64,000 bases of DNA from Dastarcus helophoroides (GCA_028583605.1 CM053325.1:48678987-48742986), one strand, 5' to 3'. Shown: positions 10,955-22,739, counted from the stretch's first letter. Made by a program: numbers and translations. Notes: generated by a model from the sequence alone, not told the origin.

Positions 10955-12023
10955 TAAGATTTCCACTCTGCCCTATTGTAACTAGCTAGCTTAGGAAAAG
11001 GAAAGAAGGAAATTTAAAAATACTTTTTATTAGGTGCAACTGGATAAAATACTGTATATTATCTTAATAAATATTATTAGCTACGCTACACGCATAATAT
11101 GGATCCCTCAAGTAGCCATAGACCCCAGGTTAGCATGGCTATTTCATAAATAATTTCTCGTTTTATTGCCAAATAGATTCGCAATATATTCGCATAATTT
11201 CTTGCAAATGCAAATTTTAAAAAACATGCGTATATTCGCGCATGCGAATGTTCGTTACATTACCAATATAGGTACTATTTTTGAAATATTAATTTAAGTA
11301 TTAAAAGATTTTATTTTACGAATATGTTTTTCTAAGAGATTTAATAGAAGTTTTATATAATCTGCAAGAATTATTTAACAGAAATTTCAGTTTTTTTGCC
11401 TCCTTGTTATAGCAGTTATGATTCAATTAATGAAATTGTGTGAATAATGTACGTTTTACACGAGACTTCCTACGGACTTCATGTTAAATATTAAATTCAA
11501 AAATTAATTATGCAATAAGTAAGTAGGTATATCACATCTTTCTCAAGTAATTAGTTTATATGTATTCGCCATCGATTAATAAAATATATTGAAATTTTAA
11601 TACCTTCACTAAGCCGGTCAATTTGCACCTACACCCGCTACTATCCTGCAGAATATTTTATTTTTTCCGTGATAGATGTAAGACTTTATTTGAAGTGGAT
11701 ATCTATTAGTAAAATTACCATTTATACCTATTTGGAGCAATATTACTAGAATAAACAAATTGTTTATTTCGACGTCGTTTTCTAAGGTGATAATTTTTCG
11801 ACATGGTAAGTCTGAATTTGCAAATGGTTCTAATGTAGATAATAATTATAACAATAAACAAAAAATATTGATTTTGCTAACAACATTTTATTTAAGTCTT
11901 AACTGATCCAGGGTTGTGTTTGTAAATTGCATCTGCTGATTTAATAATGTAAATTATGTTAAATCTGTGTGTAATATTTACAAACTAAACTATAATTTGA
12001 CAGTAGCAAATAAATATGGTTCT

Positions 12024-13375
12024 GCGACAAAAGGTCACGGACAAAAGGACGCAGATATTTGATCGCATTACAAAAAGACCTTGTGAAAAATGGTCGTGGA
12101 GCAAATTAGACGCATGGCATAATGTCGCATGTAGTTAGAACGTCTATAATAAGTGATAAGTGATTTTGAGTTGTAAATGACGGTTATTTTGAATATTTGC
12201 ATTAATTTAAATTATTTTATTTTAATTTCCTTAAATATTTTTTTTTGTTCTTTTAGTGTTGAAACCATTTTAATTGCAGCACCATTAAAATTGTATTGAG
12301 GGTTATCGGTTCGAAAATTAAAACTTCGTGAATTGTAAACACTTTATTTCAAGCTTATTTCGGAACACTACAATTATGCTTCACTCAACCGTCAGACTGT
12401 CTTAATATCTGACTAATCAACTGACTGACGGACTGAGGCAAAGACGACCGCTTATTTATACCGTTCCGGTTTCTAGAACGGATCTCCGTACCGATAGGAT
12501 TATGGCTGGCGGAAACGTCTGGAGTGCTTATCTGTCGTATGATTCGTTCTAGTGGCCGCTTCCCATTACCAAATATTTCCAGAGAGTTCCTTACACTACT
12601 CAATCCCAAAAACAAATTATATAACTACATTTTGTTACAATAGTTTTGGATGCCATTGGGAGCTAAATCGTTATTTGGAAAATAAATAAATGAAGGCAGA
12701 AATATGGCGATATTAGGTCCAATACATTATTCTGCAATGTTTTTTATTAAATTATTTATAAATATGAAATGAAGAAAATTGTAACATTAATAAAGTTGCT
12801 TTTAATTTGAAGATAAAATTATAAACATTATTTTACTTGTTCTGCAATTAAACGGGTTGAAACGTTGGCAAAATAAAAAAATTGCTATCAAAGTTAAAAT
12901 AAAAAACTTTAACGTATATAAATATCCAAAGTTATCATCATTCATAAGTTCAAATTCAAATGATTTAACAGCCAATGGTGTTTCCTTTTGGCTGTATAGC
13001 CCTTACCATTATCAAATTCTATATCGCCGTTTGGTAAAGAAAAGTTCTACCTAAATATACAAAAATACACTTGGTGTTCGATTTAAAAAATAAAATTTCA
13101 TTTCGTACACCGTTTTTAAAAACACCCTGCATAAAGTTGATAAAAAAGAAAACTAAATCGCCTGGTCCCCACGATTTCTTTATATCACTTGTATTTAAAC
13201 CGCTATAATTGAAATGATTTATTTATTTCTAACTACATGCGACCTTATATCATGCGTCCAATTATCCCCGCGACCATTGGTCGCACTCCTCCTTTTGTCG
13301 TATGACCAAATGTCCGCGATCTTTTGTCGAGCTCCCAAATGTCCGCATTCTTTTGTCGCGATACCGATAAAAATA
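12024..13375. mobile_element. Element with long TIRs built from CGACAAAAG-type units
   Basis: The left end (12024-12138) and right end (13229-13359) are inverted copies over about 115 to 130 bp. Each is a string of short units on the pattern GCGACAAAAGGTCGCGGAC or GGACAATTGG. Both ends finish at the same inner word, GTAGTTAG. Similarity may extend outward to about 13375. The core holds a solo LTR and AT-rich DNA with no transposase, so the element is non-autonomous or gutted. I cannot assign a superfamily, and no target duplication is clear. Confidence 0.7.
12294..12639 (-). repeat. Solo LTR, Ty3/gypsy type, inside the CGACAAAAG element
   Basis: About 346 bp alignable to the other LTRs here: TTATCGGTTCGA near the start, AAGACGACCGCTTATTTATA centrally, GCTTATCTGTCGTATGATTC, and a TTTTGTTACA end. 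Flanks are ATTG and ATAG, an imperfect 4-nt duplication, and the first bases have drifted to TATTGAGG. Orientation matches the intact element. Its position inside the TIR element makes it the younger of the two. Confidence 0.83.
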
Positions 13376-13384
13376 TGAATTCAT

Positions 13385-14235
13385 TAATAAATCAGTCAAT
13401 TTTTTTTTCCAAATTTCAACCCTGTCATAATTCTAAGATAACACTTTCATTTTCTAAATGTTTGCTGTATTTATAAAATTATAAAAAAACAAACACGAAA
13501 TTTGGAGAAAATTATTTTTGTAATGAGTTAGATTTTTTAAACTTCATCTTTTGTCTCAAATTTCCCGTTTTATACTTACGTTTTCAAATTTTTCTTGGAA
13601 GTGCCATTAAAAACTTTTCGAGAAAGGTTGACTATTTTTGAAATTTGGAACATTATTTTTTTATCTCGGTTTTAAATTAGAAATTTGGATGTGGTTTTGA
13701 ATCTCAAAAGTTCAATTTCTTTCTCTAAATTAATACTTTTTTATAGTTAAAGGATATTTTTTTCGACACTGATCATTTTCGCAAAATTCACACATTCAGT
13801 TTTATTATTTTTGCCAAAATGTTTACGTTTCTCGAAATTAGGAAATCAGAGTCATACTTTTTCGAAATTTAAATGATTGCATAATTGTAAGTTTACAATT
13901 CCCTTTTTACATTTTTTTTTTTAATTTTTGCTCTATACTCCAATTTTTGTAACATTATTTTTTAAACAGTTTGATATTTTTGAATCTTCAATTTTATTTA
14001 AAAATTCGAGCTTTATATTTTGGATTATTTCTATTTTTTCTAAAGATTCATTTATTACAAACAAAAAGAGGTGTACTCTTTTCAAAAAAGATAACTTCCA
14101 AAATTTCAATACCAGTTCGAAAATTTTCTCAGTTTTCTCGAAATATTAAGATTGGATTCCATTTTTTAATTCACATAAATGGACTTTCTTCTCATAATTT
14201 CAAGTTAAATCTATTTATTTTTTAATTATAATTTA
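13385..14235 (-). repeat. 20-nt A-tract repeat, T-rich on + strand
   Basis: TTTTCTCGAAATATTAAG-like units dominate, starting about 10 bp after the CGACAAAAG element. Two overlapping small frames (13928-14225) are Phe/Ile/Ser-rich translations of it. Confidence 0.6.
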
Positions 14236-14446
14236 ATATTTATATTTTACTTTGTTATAAATACAGAACCATTTAATAAGATCAACATTGTTAGATAATG
14301 GTGGTAATGATTTCTAGAAATAGAAAAATATTGGTTTTTTACCAAATTACATACAGGCATTAATCACATTGGATTTACTTTCACTCAGTATTAGGTGATA
14401 AAATACACAATGAGATTGTAATATAAACTGAGGATGATATATGATA

Positions 14447-15046
14447 TACAGATAAGGAAAAATTTTCATTGTCCATGTAAATGGCTAAGAATTGTCCCTT
14501 CCATAGTTTTCTACGTCTGCTGAAGGTATTCCCCTACTTTGATGCAGCATGCTCGTATCTTCCAGTTTAGATGTTAGGAAAAACTCGTCGAGAGTTTTAC
14601 AACAAACTGGAATATTGTTTAGCGCAGTCTGTCGGCCTATTTAAGCTCCTTATATTGTAATGTTTGAAGAGTTATTTTGTTATATTCTTCTTTAGAATTA
14701 TTATTTATTTTGTTTAAGAAATCTCGTTTATTTATTTTGGTTACCAAAGAATATCAGTTTTATTTTGCCTCAGACGTTGATTAAATCAACGGACTAAAAG
14801 AACAAACACATGTGGTACGCAAATTTTAATAAAATTGTTGCCTGCCAGTAGTAATCCCGTAACAAAACAGGTTAGAAGCTATGATGTACTACTGACATCT
14901 CCACCAGCACTGATCGCTGCGTTCTGCGTTGAATTGTTTACACCTGTGTAGGAGAATACAAGGCGCCGCCCATCTATCCCACTATTAGCTCTCAATGTTA
15001 AATCTCTCATTAACATTCTCCCTATGGACAGAGTTTGACTTTCCTG
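14447..15046 (-). repeat. 600-bp dispersed repeat, copy 2, inverted
   Basis: Reverse complement of 6341-6941 across its length, from GATAAGGAAAA at the left to GACTTTCC at the right. The pair lies about 7.5 kb apart in opposite orientation and could form a large hairpin or support inversion. Neither end shows TIRs. Confidence 0.85.
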
Positions 15047-15832
15047 ATGTGTACAATATTGGGTAGAATATTAAACGGAAAAACGTTGATAAAGAAAAAA
15101 AAAAAAAGAAAAAATTGCGACTTCCGATTATTTCCAGAACAATATGCAAGGATATGACAAATCAATGAAGTGCACCCACGATTTGACCAAGTGAGCGTAA
15201 GCCACTATGTTTATCATAAATTAACAAAAACAGCTATTTTTAATACGTTTTTATAGTTTCAATAACATTTATCTCATACTATTGTTGTTATTTTATTTAT
15301 AAATTAATGATTCACTTAAATGCATGAAGGAATTCCAATATGAATGCGCCGATCTGTTATTTGTGTATTTTTAAGCATCATTAATCAGTTAAGTGAATCA
15401 AATGTGCTCGAGTTTCTATAAAATTATTCTTATCTCGTTGAAACATTGATTTTTTTAACCATTTAACATGGGCCTAAAAATATTATCACATAGATACAAG
15501 AATATAAAACATTCCGAAATTCTAAATTTAATAAGATTGATAAGGATAAATTGATAACTAAAGCAGTAGGTCAGAAGAAGTTTTATAAAAATAAAAAAAT
15601 AAGACAATGATGCACGATTTCAACACTAGACAAAAATAGATAATTTTTTTCAAAGTTAAATGTTTGCACGAGATTTATAGGATCAAGTGATAAAAATACA
15701 TAGTTTGAATAAAACTAAATACAAATAGATCCGCAGTAGGTCTTCATATTAATTTAAGTTTCGTTTTTTTAACAATCCACTCGCAGCGCTAAACCTCGAG
15801 GGCACTACGCGTAGGAGCCTAAAATGAATGTA

Positions 15833-17221
15833 CAGGGTGAGTGAAACTCGATGTCTCGGCGCTATTATAAGAAAAGGAAAAACGATATAAGAAATCTGAA
15901 AAAAAGATTGTTACATTGGATTGAATAAGGTCCATCTTAAGCTAAATTTGCATATTTTTCCAGATTTTTAAACTAAAATAATGACGTCTTTGAATTTTTT
16001 TTCTCGATATTTAAAAGAGATAATTTGTCTAAACAAATTTTGTAAACAAAAAAATTTGGTATCTTTTTTCATTATAAAGTTATAAGAAAATTTATTGCAA
16101 AAAATGTATTATTAAAAATTCGCCATTGGTGCGATTTAATAAAACAGGCTTTGGAAACAAATCTATTTAATATTTTTTGGTTTGGAGTAACATGTTCGGA
16201 GTATGTCAGAGAGTATTTAACTGCTCTTTTAGGTTTTTTTTAATTCCCCATAAACTAATAAATAATACAGGGTGAATTAGAAAGAATGGGCCAACACAAA
16301 AGTGGAGATACTAGACACCAAAATATTGCAATGGATTTTCAACATGATTGCTACTGATGTGACTGGTTTAAGAGATGCAGGGCGTTCAAGGTTTAAATTT
16401 TATTTTGAAATTTCTCAATAATTAAGAAAGTTTTGGTGATGTAAATTTAAAAATTTAGTATAGTAATATTTAGGCCTTAAAAAGTCATAAAAAAATATAT
16501 TGAAACTTTTAAATGCAAATATCTTCAAAACCGTTAGCTTTAGACGACTTAAATAAGAGTATCCTTTTTTGTAAAATTAGTCATTCTTTTATACTGTCTA
16601 CTTGTTTTAAGAATAACTTAACAGATAAAAAAAATATGTTTTAATTTACTTAAATGATTATGTGAAACTTGCGCTCTCTAGTGGCAACGTCAATATAAAT
16701 TTAAAATTCGTAATAGGCTATTTGACAAATTTTGAAAAACTAGTTCACATTTCACACCGAAAAACATAAAATTCCCAAATAATAAATTTATAGCATCAAA
16801 ACTTTCTCAATTATTAAAAAATTTCAGAATAAAATTTGAACTGGCAACAAAAAATGTTTGTCAACTATTAGTTCAATTATTGACAGATACCTCTATACAT
16901 TGATTTTTGATTTATTGCAGTTCCAAAGGCTATTTGTTTAAATCGTAGTAATTACGAATTTTTAGTAATATTCTTTTTTTACAATAAAATTGCTTATAAC
17001 TTTTTAGCCGAAAAAGATACCAAATTTTTTGTTTACAAAATTTGTTTAGAAAAACTAGCTCTTTTCAACGACGTCATTACTTTGGTTTCCATATCAGGAA
17101 AAATATGCAAATTTGACTTAAAATGGGCCTTATTCAATCCAATTTAAGAAACTTTTTTTCAGATTTCTTATATCGCTTTTCCCTTATAATAGAGCTGAGA
17201 TATCAAGTTTCGCTTACCCTG
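15833..17221. mobile_element. Foldback element with about 280-bp TIRs and TA duplication
   Basis: TA then CAGGGTGAGTGAAAC at 15831 faces GTTTCGCTTACCCTG then TA at 17223. The inverted match runs about 280 bp inward on each side with scattered changes, including GATATAAGAAATCTGAAAAA and TTTTGTAAACAAAAAA. A second, inner inverted pair (around 16397-16452 and 16790-16850, sharing TTCTCAATAATTAAGAAAG-like words) extends the fold. TA duplication plus a CAGGGT start suggests a Tc1/mariner-type MITE. No coding frame. Confidence 0.83.
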
Positions 17222-17519
17222 TACATAGATGAAGATGAACATAAAACTGACAAGTCTGGGAAAATGCTTTCTGGTATATTGTATGCTTGAATGTTGCTCT
17301 TGGGAAATCGGAGCCACTAGCTGTGTAGAACTTCTTCCATGAAATTACTTGAAGAGAAAAAGTCGCTAAATACCTCCCCATGCTCCACTATCTAAAGCAG
17401 CTTTTCCAAATGGTTTGTTGCTACACATAAGTGTATCGCTGAAGTTATTCAGGTGTGACGCGAAAGTATGCAAATATTTTATAAATGCTAAATTTATAGA
17501 AATATGAAATTTTTGATTC

Positions 17520-17990
17520 TTAACCTTACCTCACTTGTAAAAAGCTTTCAATGAAAACTGGGGCAATTGTTTTAGAAAAAAGCAAAGAGGAATAATTCTA
17601 ATTTGAAATTCTTTAAAAAAAAGTCCTTAAACATATTACTATAAAATAAAATTCAACTTTTTTTTAAGTCAAACTGAAAAGGTATTTGAAGAAAAACTCG
17701 TAACTGTAAAGGATTTTTTTTTAGAAAAAAAAATCATACTTTCGTGAAGTATTCGCTATAAAATACAGTGGAAATTTTTATAAATTATGAGAAAACTTTT
17801 ATATATTTACCAAATTTGAGAAAAAGTCATATTTCGAGGTAGGTAGTTTGTGTATAAAAAAAGAAAAAAATCTAGCGAACCTAAAGTCGAATTTTAAAGA
17901 AGAAAAATCAAAATTTCATGAACATACGAAATTTTTGCGAAGATCGAGGTTTAGGTTAAAAACTCGACAAATTTTAGGGAAAAAATTAAC
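17520..17990 (+). repeat. 20-nt A-tract repeat, A-rich
   Basis: GAGAAAAAGTCATATTTCGAG-like units; the small Lys-rich frame at 17848-18084 begins in it. Confidence 0.55.
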
Positions 17991-18021
17991 CACCTGGGAT
18001 TCTGGATTCCAGGTGGGTTGC

Positions 18022-18480
18022 CTAGAATTTAGGCCAGCACGTAGGCCACCCTTTCCGGGCCCATCGTGCTATCCCCGTGATTAAGGTGTCCTTGGTCATT
18101 AATTCAGCCACCCAACCTTGTTGAGAAACTGAAGAACGTCCTTGGATGTGCCTCTCTCCAACTAGCCAGACTATACTAGGCCAGAATTCCCCCAGAGTGG
18201 ATCCTCTAATTGATACTAGTGCCGGGCAGTGACACATAATGTGCTCGACATTCTCATCTTCTTCTAAACACCTCCTACAAATTGGGTCGTTTATAATTCC
18301 CATTATGTGGAGGTGTTTCTTTAATCGACAGTGACCTTTCCAAATCCCTACAAGATTCCTGAGGTTATTTCTTGAAAGTTGTAGACATAGTTTTGCTCTT
18401 TCGCTGTACGGCATTCTAATGAATACGTGTCTGTCGGCATGATATTATTGATGCTTTTGGGCTAAATTGACCACCATCCC
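18022..18480 (-). pseudogene. LINE remnant: C-terminal RNase H tail of a Jockey/I/R1-type ORF2
   Basis: The reverse-strand frame 18414-18022 reads LSRNNLRNLVGIWKGHCRL, then HLHIMGI and PICRRCLEEDENVEHIMCHC. In families I know this order closes the RNase H and Cys-His tail of Jockey, I and R1-clade ORF2 proteins. The upstream part (to about 18480) is broken by stops. No RT or endonuclease part adjoins it, as expected for a 5'-truncated insertion. It sits between two A-rich 20-nt arrays. Confidence 0.78.
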
Positions 18481-18489
18481 ATGAAAATT

Positions 18490-20070
18490 GCAACAAGAAA
18501 AGTTGAAAGAAGAAAGTAATAGACATTTCTATACTTAAAAACAGAAATGTGGAAATAATTAAAATTTTTACCTATGAATTTAAACAAAAGTTAAAAAAAA
18601 AGCCGAAATTTGAAAGAAAAGTATTGGTAAAATTTTGTAAAAAACGTGAATATAAGAAAAAAATTTAATTTCGATTTTTTGTGTACATTTGTGTAGAAGG
18701 AATTTAAAGTAATTCGTAAAATTTTCGTTCAAAAAATTTAGACTCTTATATCGCCATTTCCCGAAATTTCAATTCTAAAATTAAATAATTGATAACAAAA
18801 TATGAATTTTAAGTTTAATTTAGAAAATTTGCCTAAGAACTAAAATTACTCAAAATTGATTGAAGAAAAAAATTGAAGTTAGAAACTTTTACTTTAATCA
18901 AGAATTCTCAGAAAAGAGTTAAAGTTTTGAGATATACCCGGAATTTAAAAAAAAAATCATAGTTAACTCGAAATTTTCCTTTTAAGTTATAATTTTAAAG
19001 GTTTTAAGAATTAAAAAAAGAGTGAGTTTAGCACAATTTTGGGATAGATTTTAAAGTCATTGAAAATTTATCTTTTAACAGGAAACTTGGTGAAACTGAA
19101 AAAAATTTTGGTATTAAATAAAAATTTAGAGAAAAAATTTGAAACTTTGGAATTAGTGCCAAAATTTTGAGAATAAATTCAATATTTTGAGGAGAAAAGT
19201 AGTCAACACTATTAAAAAAGTCTAAATTTTGAATCTTACGTGAAAATTTTAGGGAAAAATAACTAAAAAGTGTAACTCAAGATCCAGTATTTTCATAAAA
19301 ATTCTAATTTTCACTTTTACTTTCGAAATTTTTCATAAAAAAACTTTCGGAATTCTAACTTTTAAGCCCAAATTGTGGATCCAGATTATATTTTTTATAA
19401 TAAATCGTGATTAAAATCGAAAGTTTGAGATTTTTTTTAAATCACCATTTAGAATTCCTTACTTATTTTTCGACTTTCCAACTTTAAGCTCTGGTTACCA
19501 AATGTTGAGAAAAAATTCAAGACAAACATGATATATAGAAAATTTTCGAAATTTCTAAATCGCCATTATGATAGAAATTCAAATATTAAACTTCATTCTT
19601 GAACTTTCACAATTTCTAAAAAAAGAATACAAAATCAAAACATTTAAATAGATAACCTTAAAACATCAAAACTTCCACTTCAGTCTGATCATTTGGACTT
19701 TAAACTCAATTTCAAGCTACTTCCCTAAATTTCGGTGTAAAAAGCAAAATGCCAAGGAAAAATTTACATTTAATAAAAAACATTGCAGAATTTTTAGTAG
19801 AATTAAATAAAAATATCAAATTCTGATTATTCATTAATAAAAGCTGGGTTATTAGGTAAACTTTCTAAACAAAAATGAAAATTTTAAATTTGAAAGAAAA
19901 TCGAAATTTCAAAAATGAACTGGAAATTTAGGTAAAAATTGGTTCTCAAAATTTCCCCTTTTTACTTTTTTTCGATACAATTTTGTCTCCATACCTCAAA
20001 GTTCATCTTTTTCAATAATTAATAAAGAAATTTTGACGAAGTCGAATATCCTTTTTCTCTTTTTACGTGA
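18490..20070. repeat. 20-nt A-tract repeat, longest tract, with polarity switch
   Basis: A-rich on the + strand to about 19300 (GTTAAAGTTTTGAGATA, AAATTTTGAGAATAAATTC), then T-rich (CTTTCGAAATTTTTCAT). The switch is gradual over about 100 bp. No coding frame over 60 codons. Confidence 0.6.
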
Positions 20071-20086
20071 ATCTTTATGATCTCTA

Positions 20087-20659
20087 CAGTGTGACCCACC
20101 AGGAATCGCCGCGATCGATATTTGGCAAAGTGCCTTTTTAAAAAATTTGAAAATTTAGCAACTTAGCACAGTCGACGAGGCCAACACAACCAAAATACAC
20201 AAAGTTGTATTACTCCTGGTTATACCGAAAGTTGACATCCACTTCGTTATTTTAAATGAGACATCATGTATATTTTTGCATTCTTGGATTCAATTTGGAT
20301 AACAAACATTGATTTTGATTTATAGCTTTCTAGAAAAAGAATTTCGTCAGACCTTGAATCTGTCAATTTTTTTATAAAAATTCAGTTATCTCAGAAACTA
20401 TAAATTTTAAGAATAATGTTTGTTATTTAAAGTGGCCTTAAAATATTAAATAAAATCCAAGAATACAAAAATATATAGGATGTCTTTCTTGAATTAGCAA
20501 AATTTGTGTCAAATTCCGATGCAACCGGAAGTAGCACAACTTTCCAAATATTTTAGTTATGCTGCTCTTGCAGACTTTGCTAGGTTGCTAAATTTTCAAA
20601 TTTTTTACATAAGTGCTTTGCCAGATATCAATCACGGTGATTCCCGATGGGACATACTG
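20087..20659. mobile_element. Foldback MITE with about 200-bp TIRs and TA duplication
   Basis: CAGTGTGACCCACCAGGAAT after TA at 20085 faces the inverted CAGTATGTCCCATCGGGAAT, which ends at 20659 before TA. The inverted match continues through ATTTGAAAATTTAGCAAC and further to TATTTTTGCATTCTTGGAT near the loop, leaving a short centre. 573 bp, no coding capacity. Different family from the foldback at 15833 but the same architecture. Confidence 0.85.
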
Positions 20660-21030
20660 TATAAAAAGTTGAAATTTTGAGAGCTTTTTTAATGGACTAA
20701 GTTTATTTTTCGTTAATTTAGACTTTTAAATTTTGAAAATAGACATTAAAATTTCAAGAATTTCAAGAAAAAAAGTTCAAATTTTGCAACAAAATTTCAA
20801 ATGTTGTTAAAAAAATTATAAGGCGGCTGGTAAATGTTTCAATAAAAAATATAAGAAAGTACTGTGTTGATGTAAAATGCATTTAATTTCGGGCAACGAC
20901 AAAAATTTAAGAAAATTCAAAACATGCGAAATGCATTTTTTTTTAAATTTACATAAATGCAAGTTGCTATTTTTAGGTTTGAATGGTTGAAAATTATTTA
21001 AGCAAAAAACAAAAATTTTCATGTGTCACA
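20660..21030. repeat. AT-rich tract with 20-nt-type units and a possible hAT MITE end
   Basis: 20690-20820 has mixed 20-nt-type words. On the minus strand, GGTTCCCAAATTTTTTCTG near 21075 resembles the common hAT end CAGTGGTTCCCAAACTTTTT and leads into this region. The other end was not found. Confidence 0.35.
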
Positions 21031-21054
21031 AAATTTTAACTAATGTTCAACCGT

Positions 21055-21374
21055 ATCACTAACAGAAAAAATTTGGGAACCACTAGTCTAAAGGGACTCG
21101 GTCGAAGGTTTATTAAGTCGACGAAATGCTTTTCTCTGAAATGAATCCAAAAGTATTGTTGTGCGTTTTGAGGCAGAGCTCCAGATATAATAGCAATATA
21201 CTCCAGTGTTGGTGTGAGGCTCATGGGAGCAAGGTTTTTATTAAGGACAGAATGTAGCATAGTCAATACATTTTTAACAAAATTACCATCTTTACTAATA
21301 GTCAATTTTAAAATCTCTACATTATGTGAACAACTAAGATGTCGTCCATTACATAATTTCCAGCAAGGAATCAA
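21055..21374 (-). pseudogene. LINE remnant, probable Jockey-like ORF2 C-terminal part
   Basis: The reverse-strand frame contains LTPTLEYIAIISGALPQNAQQ, recalling the RPTLEYCSHIWGGAP motif after the RT domain of Jockey-like ORF2. One base out of frame, the DNA then reads LDSFQRKAFRRLNKPS, like the LDSIQKRAIRL block that normally follows. A frameshift within the run thus explains the strange C-terminus of the frame. The N-terminal half is not recognisable. Short, degenerate, probably an old truncated insertion; the hAT-like end at about 21075 may have landed in it. Confidence 0.55.
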
Positions 21375-21675
21375 GTTTTATACTTAAACGTCATTTAGGA
21401 ATTCCAAATGTGAACAGAATGTAGCTGGAAAACAATGGAAAATCCGCCTTTGAATTAATATGACCAATATTTATCCTAAAGGTTACCTTCTTCATAAAAT
21501 TAGCACACAATAAGTATGAACTTCAAATTGTTGATATTTATTGAGAAAAAATTAGACGATAATAATTATTGTGTATCTTTAAATACACACACATTGGTCA
21601 AATTGATTCAAAAACCAATTTACCATGCATATCTAGCTATAGACTTGAGTATTAGATTAAGAAATCCCCAAATGT

Positions 21676-21765
21676 GCAAAATAAAATAATGCATATGCAT
21701 TTATTGAAAAGTTTTAAAATATGCTCATATGCATTTTATATGCATTTTGCCTATTATCCAGTTTC
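21676..21765 (-). repeat. Isolated end of the 4220-type TIR element
   Basis: GCATATGCATTTATTGAAAA and ATGCATTTTGC reproduce, in reverse orientation, the left end at about 4230-4325. The rest of the element is absent. Confidence 0.6.
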
Positions 21766-22119
21766 TATTTATAATAAAGAGTGCTTGATCCTTACTATGA
21801 AAGTGCAGTACAATAATAAATAAACAAATGTGTGTTATAATCAGAGAAATCTGCGTAATAACGATTTAATTCTAGATTACATTATTGTACAAAGTAAGTA
21901 CAAATTTCAAAGGCCCAAATCTAAACAAAACAATATTTGCGAACTATTCCAAACACGCCACATTGCAATTCATTAACAAAACCACATGGTATTGAGCGTC
22001 TTTGAAAACTTCTTGTCCTTTCGCAACACAAAGCAATACAAAGAAACACAACGGACCAAAAACGTTGTGTGTATACTCCATATTAAAATGAACTTATCAA
22101 ATAATAAACTAAATAGCGC

Positions 22120-22290
22120 AATCTGCTAGGGGTACCGTGGGGTAAATGCGACTCTCACGCTAGAACACCGGGCTCGAACATTTGGCACCGTCACAGCTGC
22201 GGACGCAAGTGTTCTCTGAAAAGGTCTAACGTTTGCTTGGCCCATCTGCGGCTCTATCCTTGCTTCTTGTTCCTGTCCGGGTGTGCCTTG
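22120..22290. other. GC/CpG-rich island, function unknown
   Basis: Starts with GGGGTACCGTGGGGTAAATG and stays unusually rich in CpG for this window. No ORF with protein-like features and no inverted ends. It could be an old repeat fragment, or a promoter or enhancer of a gene outside the window. Confidence 0.35.
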
Positions 22291-22739
22291 CTATCATAAG
22301 GAAAGTAAAGCAAGGAATATACTCTTCTTTTATCTCTATAAGGGTTGGATAATCCAATTTAAAGTTAAATGCGTATATAAAAATGCATGGATGGATGGAA
22401 TGTATTTTTTTCGACTTACTGCAGCTTGTAAGAATGAAAAAAAAAAAACGTATAGATATAAAAACTCATTTTATTTAATATTTCAGAAATTAAATTACCA
22501 AGAAATGCAACAGCATTAGTGTCTGAACAACATGGACAATGACAATTCTGCTATAATTCAGATATCCATCTCAACTTTGCAGGACGGTTTCGCTTTCGCA
22601 GCTACGTCCGCAGATTATACTTTTAATATTTTGGCCAATGTTAACTCAGTTCATGGATCCCAGGCGACTATTCCTTTTAATGATTTAATCTAAAGTTTCC
22701 ATTCTAAGCTTCTACTAAACGTGCTTAAGTTTCACCTTT

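Larger units (their letters stand above)
9430..11264. mobile_element. hAT-like terminal repeat pair enclosing a 20-nt array
   Basis: GGAATGTAACGAA at 9430 faces TTCGTTACATTACC ending at 11264, its near-perfect reverse complement. Inside both ends lie clusters of GCGAATATTCG-like words (9460-9530 and 11165-11250). Ends rich in such words remind me of non-autonomous hAT elements, but no clean 8-nt target duplication is visible, so the family is tentative. The interior is almost entirely A-rich 20-nt array plus a small MITE at 10775. Confidence 0.55.
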
